From: an uncultured Lachnospiraceae bacterium
GTDB lineage: Bacteria; Bacillota; Clostridia; Lachnospirales; Lachnospiraceae
DNA: 22,480 nucleotides
Direction: 5' to 3'
NCBI GenBank assembly: GCA_910578795.1
Contig: CAJTSD010000051.1
Location: 1-22,480, forward strand
The first letter of the stretch is position 1. Each line of letters starts with the position of its first letter. The notes beneath the pieces were generated by a model. It was not told where the DNA came from, did no database searches, and saw only the letters and a list, made by a program, of their open reading frames with translations. This document shows positions 1 to 7,319 of this stretch, in pieces. A program made the translations under genes and the position numbers.

Positions 1-365
1 GGCAGGGATTAATTTCAATACATCTCATGTTTCTATTAATCCCTGTTGCCGAATATTCTTATAATGCGCGTCTTTAATTTCAATACATCTCATGTTTCTA
101 TTAATCAGAGCAGGGCTTAATATTGGAAACTATTCTTCCTAATTTCAATACATCTCATGTTTCTATTAATCACGGACGATGCGGAGTTTGCAAACGCCCG
201 TCTGAAATTTCAATACATCTCATGTTTCTATTAATCCGAAGGGAAACCTATATATTTTCATTTTGAAAAAAATTTCAATACATCTCATGTTTCTATTAAT
301 CGAAATGACACAACTAGATTAGACACAACTAAACAATTTCAATACATCTCATGTTTCTATTAATC
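1..365 (-). CRISPR. Type I-B CRISPR array, leader-proximal end, truncated by the window's left edge
   Basis: Six identical 30-nt repeats lie at 12-41, 77-106, 142-171, 207-236, 272-301 and 336-365. Read on the minus strand each repeat begins GATTAATAGAAAC and ends ATTGAAAT, the 8-nt tail that usually becomes the 5' handle of a Cas6-processed crRNA, so the array is transcribed leftward away from cas2. Spacers are 42-76, 107-141, 172-206 and 237-271 (35 nt each) and 302-335 (34 nt). Bases 1-11 are the end of one more spacer, so the array continues beyond the window. The base next to the handle end (plus-strand A) is the same in all six copies, so the repeat could be called as 31 nt. No repeat in view is degenerate, which fits a leader-proximal, recently active end. 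I saw no match between these spacers and the rest of the window by eye. Confidence 0.98.
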
Positions 366-559
366 CAAGGCAAATCCGCCATCCTCACTATCCCATCATA
401 CCACCAATCCCCCAAAAAGTCACTCTTTCAAACATTTTTTACCAAGCAAACAACAAAAAGCATTCCCCCTCCCGTCACCTCTCTCTCCCCCGCATATATT
501 CAGTCTTTTTCTCAAAATCCCAATATTCCTGCCTGGTAAAATCCTGCTGCTAAAATACC
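366..559 (-). promoter_or_regulatory. CRISPR leader
   Basis: This 194-bp gap lies between the cas2 stop and the first repeat. On the minus strand it is purine-rich, with several G-runs, and it holds no convincing gene. Its position upstream of the array in the deduced transcription direction makes it the leader, where new spacers would be added and where crRNA transcription should start. The leader call is inferred from position and repeat orientation. Confidence 0.85.
395..423 (-). promoter_or_regulatory. Candidate promoter of the CRISPR array
   Basis: On the minus strand a -35-like GTGACT (418-423) is followed after exactly 17 bp by a -10-like TATGAT (395-400). Transcription would start near 388, about 25 nt before the first repeat. 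The match is 4/6 and 5/6 to the vegetative consensus. It is predicted from sequence only. Confidence 0.5.
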
Positions 560-859
560 TCATATAATCAAATCCTCTCCGGTTGCCCTGTCCCGTTTTC
601 CCAAAATATCCTCTCCAAACACATTGTCATTCATCAGTTTAATAATACACACAAAATCCTCCTCCGCATGAATCACCTTTTTCAGGTCACTCTCCAACTG
701 TATCAGCTTCGATGGCGTAATGTCCCCGCGAAAGACAGAAAACTGAAAATGGGAAAGATATTTCTTACATACCTTGAAAACCTTTTGAACCCTTTTTTCA
801 TTCACATCATAAAATACAAACGCATAATTATAATTCATTTTTTTCGTGCTTTTATCCAT
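560..859 (-). CDS. cas2: CRISPR-associated endonuclease Cas2
   Basis: The protein has 99 residues, a normal Cas2 length. Its N-terminal strand YAFVFYDV carries the conserved Asp of the ferredoxin-like Cas2 fold, and FSVFRGDITPSKL matches the family's second conserved block. Cas2 bridges two Cas1 dimers in the complex that integrates new spacers next to the leader. The ATG at 859 is preferred over an in-frame TTG three bases upstream because a GGGGG run at 866-870 sits 6 nt before it. It is the last cas gene before the leader. Unlike most I-B loci, it is separated from cas1 by about 200 bp. Confidence 0.95.
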   Translation of the reverse strand: MDKSTKKMNYNYAFVFYDVNEKRVQKVFKVCKKYLSHFQFSVFRGDITPSKLIQLESDLKKVIHAEEDFVCIIKLMNDNVFGEDILGKRDRATGEDLII

Positions 860-1058
860 CAAAATCCCCCATTCTTACTAAAGTCTGTGCATTTAATGCT
901 AAATCCGTTCACAATGCGTAAGTACAATATTGACAATATCTCTCGCAAAAAGCTTTCATTCCAGCCATCTGTACAATAATTTATAAAACTGCAACCAGTT
1001 CCAAGCAATAATAGGCGTATTGCGCAAACACTTACGCCCAAAACGCAATTTATCCAGC
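860..1058. other. Unusually long cas1-cas2 intergenic gap
   Basis: The 199 bp between the cas1 stop and the cas2 start hold no supported gene. There is a small inverted repeat, GGCGTA (1014-1019) and TACGCC (1033-1038), about 20 bp after the cas1 stop. It could form a hairpin in the mRNA but has no U-run on the minus strand. I could not identify a convincing separate promoter for cas2. Confidence 0.6.
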
Positions 1059-2057
1059 TTAGAGATTCGTCTTAACAGAAAACGGCACGAACTCCTTCCC
1101 TTCCAAAATAAACTTAATCAACTTATAGCAATCCAATTTTATCGCCGTCCGATAGGAAACCTTCCGTTTTAGGCGCTCATGATAAAAAACCGATTCCAGC
1201 CGCTGCTCAAAAGCCTCAATAAAAATCTTGCGCCCCTCCTCATTCAGCAGACAATAATTCACCTTTCTGTCAAAATGCTTCTCCACCTGAAGCCTCCTGT
1301 TATTCACCAGTTCAAAAATCGTCCGGTAAACAACAACCGGTTTAAATACCTCACACATGTCAAGGCTTAAGGAAAACCGCCCCTCCGACGGTTCATGCAG
1401 AAAACTAATCCGTTGGTCTAAATGCGTCCTGTAAATCGCGGAAATTGTTTTCGTGTAAAGAAGTGTATTTCCAAAAGAAATCAATGCATTGATTGGGTTG
1501 TCAGGCGGACGCTTAACCCGCTTATTCATCATAAAATCCTCCGGCAGAAAAAAACGGAAGCAGGAATAAAATCTTGCCCACACCTCACCCTCAACCGACA
1601 TCAGTTCAGGGACCTTCTCCGACAAATCCACATGCTTATGAAATTCCTTTCGAATCCAGTCCGTCGTTTCTTTTACTTCTTTTTTATCATGCTTGTAATA
1701 ATGATACAAAACCTCATAAATGTTTTCGCCAATCCCATGTACAATTGCCTTCGCAATCTCCAGCCGCCGCGTCTCAAACGCATTGACCTGCTGAATCAAA
1801 AGCTTCCCACTGCAATACTGCTCACGTGGATAATAAGTTCCGCTATATCCTCCGTAATAATTAAAAAAATGCACCACCACATGATTTGCCGCCAAAAAAT
1901 CCAAAAGCTTCGTGTTAACACTCACCTCATTCAGACAGTAAATCTCCTTTGTATTCTCAATCGGAATATACACATTTTTCCCGTCTTTCCGAAAGCACAA
2001 CGAGTTATCCTTCCGCGTTAATTCCCCCTGAGACATGATATATCTCGTACTTCCCAT
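1059..2057 (-). CDS. cas1: CRISPR-associated endonuclease/integrase Cas1 (type I-B)
   Basis: This 332-residue protein is full length for subtype I-B Cas1. The N-terminal beta domain includes the GELTRKDNSLCF block. The C-terminal helical domain carries the metal-binding catalytic residues: Glu in SVEGEVW (E156), His in ISFLHEPS (H221) and Asp in LDMCEVFKP (D233, with E236). Cas1 catalyses the transesterification that inserts prespacers at the leader-repeat junction, acting with Cas2 and with Cas4, which trims and selects PAM ends. The ATG at 2057 has a G-rich ribosome binding site (AAGGGGGG) upstream and gives the family's usual N terminus. The cas4 stop lies 18 bp upstream, consistent with one transcript. 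Confidence 0.97.
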   Translation of the reverse strand: MGSTRYIMSQGELTRKDNSLCFRKDGKNVYIPIENTKEIYCLNEVSVNTKLLDFLAANHVVVHFFNYYGGYSGTYYPREQYCSGKLLIQQVNAFETRRLEIAKAIVHGIGENIYEVLYHYYKHDKKEVKETTDWIRKEFHKHVDLSEKVPELMSVEGEVWARFYSCFRFFLPEDFMMNKRVKRPPDNPINALISFGNTLLYTKTISAIYRTHLDQRISFLHEPSEGRFSLSLDMCEVFKPVVVYRTIFELVNNRRLQVEKHFDRKVNYCLLNEEGRKIFIEAFEQRLESVFYHERLKRKVSYRTAIKLDCYKLIKFILEGKEFVPFSVKTNL

Positions 2058-2075
2058 TACCTGCCGCCCCCCTTT

Positions 2076-2585
2076 TCAGATAAAGCAATATTCATAATAA
2101 GCACACTTCTTACAGCCTGCTTTCTTCTCCGCCTTTGGTACTTCGTCAGACAGAAGTAATTCCTCAATCTGCGTCTGAACCCACTCCAGTTCCCGCTCCT
2201 GCGCATCATCTAACTCCAAAATTACCGCCGTCTGCTTTGTCTTATTTTTTTCCTCAAATAAAAGTCTTCCTTTTCTGACAATTCCTTTATCCTTTAAGAC
2301 CTTCAGATAATAATACAACTGCCACTTTCCCGCCTCCATATCCGCATCGGACTTTTTGATTTCTGTCAGATATTCCGCAGTCAGCTTGTCCAGTTTGATA
2401 TTTTCTATCGCAATCTCCGTATGTTCGCTTTCCTGCGCTTTCACCTCATGGATCGCCCGTCCAATCTGAACCAGCTCGCTGTTGTCCTCAAGGTTTAACC
2501 GGTTCCCATGCAAATAACACTGTCTTTTGCAATGAAAATAATAATTAATCAGCGTCCCATTGACGCGTACATGATTAGATTTCAA
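2076..2585 (-). CDS. cas4: CRISPR-associated exonuclease Cas4
   Basis: This is a RecB-like nuclease with an iron-sulfur cluster that processes prespacer ends for Cas1-Cas2. From the chosen TTG at 2585 it has 169 residues, the usual size. Cluster-type cysteines are visible as FHCKRQC near the N terminus (C19/C23) and GCKKCAYYEYC at the C terminus (C158, C161, C167). Nuclease motifs include GRAIHE, ENIKLD, TEIKKSD and QLYYYL. There is no ATG near the expected N terminus. The TTG is chosen because GGGAGGG lies 7 nt before it, inside the end of cas3. This makes cas4 overlap cas3 by 11 bp, suggesting translational coupling. A longer in-frame ORF running further back into cas3 has no family support. 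Confidence 0.93.
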   Translation of the reverse strand: MKSNHVRVNGTLINYYFHCKRQCYLHGNRLNLEDNSELVQIGRAIHEVKAQESEHTEIAIENIKLDKLTAEYLTEIKKSDADMEAGKWQLYYYLKVLKDKGIVRKGRLLFEEKNKTKQTAVILELDDAQERELEWVQTQIEELLLSDEVPKAEKKAGCKKCAYYEYCFI

Positions 2586-5136
2586 GAAACAGCCCTCCCT
2601 CTTTCTCAAGCTTTCTTTTATCCAGCCTGCCGTCAACAAAAAAATCCGCTCCATTTTCAATGCAGTAAATCTCACCCACCCTGTCAGAATACGTGATATT
2701 GGAATTCTTTCTTATCTGATAGATAAAAAGATTCAGTTTACTGCTGATTTCGGATAGCTGAATGCGAAACCGGGCATAATCTTTTGGAGGATACATCAAC
2801 AGTTCCTTGTATTGGTTCCACAAATCCTGTCCGTCAACCGTTTCCCCGTTTTCAAGAACAATAGTTCTAGCCAAAAAGACGGACATCTGCCAGTCATTCT
2901 CCTCAATCAATCGCATTCTTGCACTTATTTTCCGAAAGCAAAGCGCCCCTGTATCCTGCACAAATGCATCAATGCCCTCCGCATCAGAAGAAGCATTCCT
3001 GTTTTTTTGGATAACATGCATTACCTGCTCATAATACTTAGAAAAATCCTTATCCCTTAAAATCTGCTGCATCGTTTCATTTTTTAACGTAAAAGCCTCG
3101 CTAATCCTGTAATCATGTTCTCCATAAATACGCTTTGCCGAGTATAAATCAAAAAAGTACACGATACCTTCCCGTTTCGCATTCCGGTTAATCCTTCCCA
3201 TAAACTGCTCTTCACTGTCCAAGGTGCTAATGTCCTTATATCCAATATCCATATCAATATCAACGCCCGCCTCGACAACCTGCGTTGCAATCAGAATATA
3301 TCCTGTCTGTTCAAAGCCTTGCGTTTTGATACACCTTAAAATCCGCTCCCGGTCAACGCAGTTATCATCTCCCGTAATGCGTTCCACAACGGCGTCAATC
3401 TCCTCATCTGATGCCAGTCTGTCAAAAAAATGGTATGCCATTTTCTTTTGAATAAATTCAACCAAAATCTTTTTCTTTGTCCCTGCCTGTGCTTTGACAT
3501 GCGCATAAAGCGCCTCTTCGTCAAACGCCTCGCGTTGTAACAGTTCATAAGAAATCTGAACCCTGTCCTGAAACCGTTTATCATTGAAGTAAAACGCCCT
3601 ATCCGCAATCAGACGCCGTACCCCTTCCTGTATCCCGGTCAGCACTGCCAAATCGGGCAGTGTGGCGGACATGATAAGAACCTTGCAATGCAAATATTTG
3701 CAAAAATATTGAAGGAACATCATAATTTCCGTCCAAATCGCATTTTTGTAGCTCTGTATCTCGTCCAACACAATCACACTTCCCACAAGCTGATGAAACC
3801 CAAAAAGCGCCTCGCGCTGCGTTCCAAACATCGTTTCAAACAGACTCACATGTGTTGTGAGGATCATCGGATAATTCAAAAACTGTCTGTCCAGCAACGA
3901 CTTGCTCCAGTCGCACTCCGCCCAGTTTTCTTCGAACTCGCTGTTCTCCCTGTCCGTTTTTACATTACGTTTTATCGGCGTCACGGAATTGACAACGGCA
4001 GCCCGTTCAAAAATATCACTGCCCTGAAACAATTCCTCCAAGCTGACCCTGTTCTGCTCTACAAGATTATTAAACGGGTAAACATAAATTATTTTTCCCA
4101 TACCTTTTTTTGCCAAATAAAAACTGCAGTGAAAGCCGACATTGCTCTTTCCGCAGCCTGTCGGCGCCTCCAAATAAAAAATATCCTCATCAGCATGTTT
4201 TATAAGGTTTCGTTCCGCCTCATAAAAAAGCATATTCCGCAGATAGTTTATATCCGTTTTGTCGTCCGCAGCGTCTTCGGGACAAAACGTTCTGATACTC
4301 CGCATTCGCGGTGTCTTCTCAAACGTTTCCCGCAAATCGTCGATTTCCTGAACCGAGCCAAACTGCTTTATTTCCGTTCCCGTGATATATTCATGCGTTG
4401 CATAATAATCACACGCAGTCAACAGGGAAAATACCAGTCTTGCGTAAGTGTATTTTGCAAATCTGCGCTCTTCGCTCTCCGTTTTTGCTGTCCGTTCCAA
4501 AATAGTGCCATATTTCGATACAGGCATTTGGGAATACTTCCCGCCATACAACTGCCGATAGCTTTTTTGCTCCATTTCCTTATCAATATTGTAAAGCTTC
4601 CCACCCTCCTGTATCGCAGCCCCAAATTCATCAAAGCTGCCTAAATCAGAGTGATGCTTCATAATCAGATACGCATTGATGCATATCATTTCATACAGGC
4701 ATATGCGCTGATCCGGTTCCATTGGCGCCGCCTTACAAAGCCGCTCTAGCTGCGCAATCTGACAGTCAAGATAAATATATGCCGACAATGCGGAATGCTT
4801 TTGTTCGTATAACTGCGGAATGTGTATGTTTTCAAATGCCTTATTTTTCATTGCTTTTTGTTGAAAAACAGGATTGATTTTTCCTGCATCATGAAACGTG
4901 ATAACATCACGCACTGCCTGTAAAAACCAATCCCTGTAATTTTTCGCCGTATCCTTTGTCAATACCGGCTCTATTTTATCCAAAGCGTCCTGCATTTTTT
5001 CCTTATCAAGCAGGCGCAAAAAATATTTCTGACAACGCTGCGTGTGCTCCTGCAGCGTTTCCCGATTTACATAAACCTTGGAATCCGTATGCGCATACAC
5101 CGGATTCGTAAAATCCAATACCTCCGACAACTCCAT
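2575..5136 (-). CDS. cas3: CRISPR-associated helicase/nuclease Cas3 (HD domain fused)
   Basis: Cas3 is recruited by target-bound Cascade and unwinds and degrades DNA 3' to 5'. From the ATG at 5136 it has 853 residues. An N-terminal HD nuclease has H31 (LQEHTQ), H82-D83 with K86 (FHDAGK), H114 (EQKHSA) and H161/H162 (KHHSD). The SF2 helicase follows, with Walker A EAPTGCGKS (323-331), Walker B DEIQ (458-461), SAT (490-492) and motif VI QFMGRINR (644-651). All key residues are intact. An ATG 21 bp upstream (5157) is also in frame, but GGAGG lies 8 nt before the ATG at 5136, so the shorter form is preferred. It sits just after cas5 and overlaps cas4. Confidence 0.96.
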   Translation of the reverse strand: MELSEVLDFTNPVYAHTDSKVYVNRETLQEHTQRCQKYFLRLLDKEKMQDALDKIEPVLTKDTAKNYRDWFLQAVRDVITFHDAGKINPVFQQKAMKNKAFENIHIPQLYEQKHSALSAYIYLDCQIAQLERLCKAAPMEPDQRICLYEMICINAYLIMKHHSDLGSFDEFGAAIQEGGKLYNIDKEMEQKSYRQLYGGKYSQMPVSKYGTILERTAKTESEERRFAKYTYARLVFSLLTACDYYATHEYITGTEIKQFGSVQEIDDLRETFEKTPRMRSIRTFCPEDAADDKTDINYLRNMLFYEAERNLIKHADEDIFYLEAPTGCGKSNVGFHCSFYLAKKGMGKIIYVYPFNNLVEQNRVSLEELFQGSDIFERAAVVNSVTPIKRNVKTDRENSEFEENWAECDWSKSLLDRQFLNYPMILTTHVSLFETMFGTQREALFGFHQLVGSVIVLDEIQSYKNAIWTEIMMFLQYFCKYLHCKVLIMSATLPDLAVLTGIQEGVRRLIADRAFYFNDKRFQDRVQISYELLQREAFDEEALYAHVKAQAGTKKKILVEFIQKKMAYHFFDRLASDEEIDAVVERITGDDNCVDRERILRCIKTQGFEQTGYILIATQVVEAGVDIDMDIGYKDISTLDSEEQFMGRINRNAKREGIVYFFDLYSAKRIYGEHDYRISEAFTLKNETMQQILRDKDFSKYYEQVMHVIQKNRNASSDAEGIDAFVQDTGALCFRKISARMRLIEENDWQMSVFLARTIVLENGETVDGQDLWNQYKELLMYPPKDYARFRIQLSEISSKLNLFIYQIRKNSNITYSDRVGEIYCIENGADFFVDGRLDKRKLEKEGGLFLEI

Positions 5137-5171
5137 TGTCCATTCCTCCAAAACCATGTCAGGTCTGTTTG

Positions 5172-5900
5172 TCAGTAAAAAACAACCTGCTTCCCGTCAA
5201 CGTCCCAAACCGCCCCTTCTATTTGGGCAAGCGTCATATTGGTATACACAAATTTCTCCAATTGATATTGATTGGTCTGCCCGTCCAATCCAATCGGCAG
5301 CGCCTCCTCGTATTTAAACGTGTTTTCAACGCCGCCAAACAAATCCGCACCAAAGTCAATCTGCGCCCTTTGTTTCGGAAAAAGGCAGTCAAGTGAACTT
5401 GCTTGTTCCTTTTTCTGTCCCTCGACAACTGCTGCCCGTGTAATGTCTGCCAAATGGTCATTTTTCCCCAAATACGGAATATAAACACATTTTCTCTCTA
5501 TCACGGATTCCGCCAGTTTCTTTGCCTCCTCACAATCCAAAAGAACGCAAATATCCCATGAAGGGTACTCAAGCCACTGCTCCTTTACGATTAAATTCCC
5601 GCCCTGTTCCCGCGACGCATAGCCGACGGAATTGTTAAAACTGATTATTTTTTTTGCAAAATATCCCTTATCCGCGTTTGGCAAAATACTGACCTGCAGG
5701 GTTCCAAGCTTTTGGTAATATTCGGGATACGGTTGTGATTTGTCCATCTGACTGTACCCCGCATACCCCAAAACAGCCCCAAACAACCCCACAAGCGCAG
5801 GTTTATGAATGTGACCGTATGTATAATAATGCACGGAATTAACGTCCGGCTTTTTAAACATTGCCTGTTTTCCTGACAATGTAAATTTTAAAATATCCAT
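5172..5900 (-). CDS. cas5: Cascade subunit Cas5 (type I-B, Cas5b/Csh-type)
   Basis: Cas5 is a RAMP-fold Cascade subunit that caps the crRNA 5' handle and contacts Cas8b and the Cas7 backbone. From the ATG at 5900 it has 242 residues. The N terminus (MDILKFTLSGKQAMFKKP) and the following HKPALVGLFGAVLGYAG block resemble the conserved first strand and Gly-rich loop of Cas5 N-terminal domains. The upstream ATG (5906) directly abuts the AGGAG and cannot use it well. The ATG at 5900 is 6 nt from it and is preferred. It is separated from cas7 by about 78 bp containing an iterated hairpin array. The family assignment rests on sequence and on its position between cas7 and cas3. Confidence 0.93.
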   Translation of the reverse strand: MDILKFTLSGKQAMFKKPDVNSVHYYTYGHIHKPALVGLFGAVLGYAGYSQMDKSQPYPEYYQKLGTLQVSILPNADKGYFAKKIISFNNSVGYASREQGGNLIVKEQWLEYPSWDICVLLDCEEAKKLAESVIERKCVYIPYLGKNDHLADITRAAVVEGQKKEQASSLDCLFPKQRAQIDFGADLFGGVENTFKYEEALPIGLDGQTNQYQLEKFVYTNMTLAQIEGAVWDVDGKQVVFY

Positions 5901-5937
5901 AATCATCTCCTAGCCGCCTTCGACCTTTTGCGTTTTT

Positions 5938-5988
5938 CATGTGAAATGATTCACATGTGAAGTTATTCATATGCGAAATTATTCGCAT
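5938..5988 (-). repeat. Three tandem 16-bp palindromic units (hairpin array) at the cas7-cas5 junction
   Basis: On the plus strand the units are GTGAAATGATTCACAT (5941-5956), GTGAAGTTATTCATAT (5957-5972) and GCGAAATTATTCGCAT (5973-5988). Each folds as a stem around a 4-nt loop. The stems are CATGTGAA/TTCACATG (5938-5945/5950-5957), CATGTGAA/TTCATATG (5954-5961/5966-5973) and ATGCGAA/TTCGCAT (5971-5977/5982-5988). GTGAA/TTCAC in unit 1 becomes GCGAA/TTCGC in unit 3, so both sides of the stem changed together, and unit 2 has a wobble. Unit 3 covers the last codons and stop of cas7. No U-run follows, so it is not a standard terminator. Confidence 0.85.
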
Positions 5989-6929
5989 TGTTTTCGGGTA
6001 AAAATATGATACAGTTTTACATTTGGAATATCCGTTTCCACAATCGTCGTATATGGATTATAGTAAATCTCCGCATTTTCAATCTTATCACCAAACTCAC
6101 GCAGCAGTTCTCCGCATTTCACGCGAATAATGTTTTTTTCTTTATCCTGATGTTCAAAGGAAATGCTTTCCGCAAGGTTGGGCAGATAAACGTCCTCCTG
6201 TGTTTCCACAAACAGACCGAATTCGTTTTCACAGCCGGCTTTTGCATTTGTCGCAAAAGAAGTCGCGGCACACAACGCCGTCTCCTTGAATTTTTGATAG
6301 TCCTCCTGCGTGTATCCCTGTGTCACGCCCAAATCCACATACTCTTTATATGCTTTGGGATTCACGGAAAATGGATAAAAATAATGTGCCTCGTCGCTCA
6401 CGATTTTTGTGCCGAGGGAAGAGTTTTTCGCCTCCTCACCCTCTTTATTTTTCGAAGCGGCTGTCGCGTCCCGAAACGGAGAAAGAATTTGCTGCTCCTG
6501 CGGCATGCTGTCCGCATATTTGTTAAAGCCCTGCCCGAACTGCACTGCTCCGGTTATTGAAATATTACAACCCTTCTCGGCAAATGTGGCGCCAAAATTT
6601 TTGACGTCCACGGCGCTGAACAGATTCGTCAAAACCTTCTTTGCGTCCTTCACATCTTCTGTTCCAAAAAGCTGTATATAACGCTCCAATAACGTTCTCG
6701 GCACCAAATTAACGCTGCCTTTTTTGTCGTCGCTTGTTGTCATGGATTTGATATAGAGAACCTTCTCTCCGTTCTCGTCCCACATTTTTTTCATCGGATA
6801 TTTAAACGCCTTATCGCTTCCGAATATGTCACCCTTTGACGTGGTTTTCGGATAGCCGCTGAAATCCGCGTTCCAGTTTGCCATAATCGAAGAAATCCCC
6901 ATAACTCCGTATACTCTTTGCTTCATCAT
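5979..6929 (-). CDS. cas7: Cascade backbone subunit Cas7 (type I-B, Csh2 family)
   Basis: Cas7 forms the multi-copy filament that coats the crRNA spacer. The 316-residue length and the N-terminal RVYGVMGISSIMANWNADFS block fit the Csh2/Cas7b family, as do the internal FGATFAEKGCNISITGAVQF and the later YFYPFSVNPKAYKEY. The first Met is preceded by GGAGG with about 9 nt spacing. A second Met follows directly, so the start may be 6926. The cas8b stop lies 15 bp upstream. The last codons lie within the three-hairpin array, which would place structured RNA at the 3' end of the most highly needed Cascade subunit's coding sequence. Confidence 0.95.
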   Translation of the reverse strand: MMKQRVYGVMGISSIMANWNADFSGYPKTTSKGDIFGSDKAFKYPMKKMWDENGEKVLYIKSMTTSDDKKGSVNLVPRTLLERYIQLFGTEDVKDAKKVLTNLFSAVDVKNFGATFAEKGCNISITGAVQFGQGFNKYADSMPQEQQILSPFRDATAASKNKEGEEAKNSSLGTKIVSDEAHYFYPFSVNPKAYKEYVDLGVTQGYTQEDYQKFKETALCAATSFATNAKAGCENEFGLFVETQEDVYLPNLAESISFEHQDKEKNIIRVKCGELLREFGDKIENAEIYYNPYTTIVETDIPNVKLYHIFTRKQCE

Positions 6930-6944
6930 TTCCCAAATCCTCCT

Positions 6945-7319
6945 TTATTGTTCCTTTTTCCTGTAAAATGCGCTGTTTGCCGTCAGTCCCGCAATCAGTT
7001 CTTTCTGCATGACCTTTTTGCACGTCGGTTCGTATGTCAAAATGTGGCTAATCACGTTTTTTGCACGTGTGTCCTTCTCCATGTCAATCGCATGGTCGTA
7101 GCGGATAAACATCTGACCAATCTTTTCCTTAATCAGGCTGTCACTGTCCGCATTGAGAAACTGGTTCGCCATCGACAACGGCTTTTTTGCCGACTTTGAG
7201 AGTGACAGAAAATAACCTATAAGCTGCCCTACCGCATAGTAATACTCGCTGTCCGAAAACGTCCAATCCTCCTTTGCCATATCAATATGTGCCTGAAAAT
7301 CTTCCTGTATCGTTCCCAT
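6945..7319 (-). CDS. cas11b: Probable internally translated Cascade small subunit Cas11b (nested in cas8b)
   Basis: Within cas8b, the sequence AAAAGGAGGAACTTATG places a perfect AAGGAGG five nt before an in-frame ATG (7319-7317). The nested frame encodes 124 residues beginning MGTIQEDFQAHIDMAKED and shares the cas8b stop. Its length and mostly helical content fit a Cas11 small subunit. Separate translation of small subunits from the 3' end of cas8 has been shown experimentally for several type I systems, including I-B. That makes this a prediction from established precedent rather than a bare ORF call. Other internal Met codons nearby (for example the one starting MAKEDWTF) lack such a site. 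Confidence 0.75.
   Translation of the reverse strand: MGTIQEDFQAHIDMAKEDWTFSDSEYYYAVGQLIGYFLSLSKSAKKPLSMANQFLNADSDSLIKEKIGQMFIRYDHAIDMEKDTRAKNVISHILTYEPTCKKVMQKELIAGLTANSAFYRKKEQ

Noticed and set aside
351..539. Open frame on the plus strand overlapping the last CRISPR repeat and the leader
   Set aside because: It starts inside a repeat, has no ribosome binding site and has low-complexity Pro/Ser-rich content. It is antisense to the leader.
859..1041. 60-codon frame on the minus strand filling most of the cas1-cas2 gap and ending in a TGATG overlap with cas2
   Set aside because: It starts at TTG with no ribosome binding site and shows no recognisable motif or sensible composition. The overlap alone is weak evidence.
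3688..4644. 318-codon plus-strand frame
   Set aside because: It lies wholly antisense to the well-supported cas3 gene and its translation has no family features.
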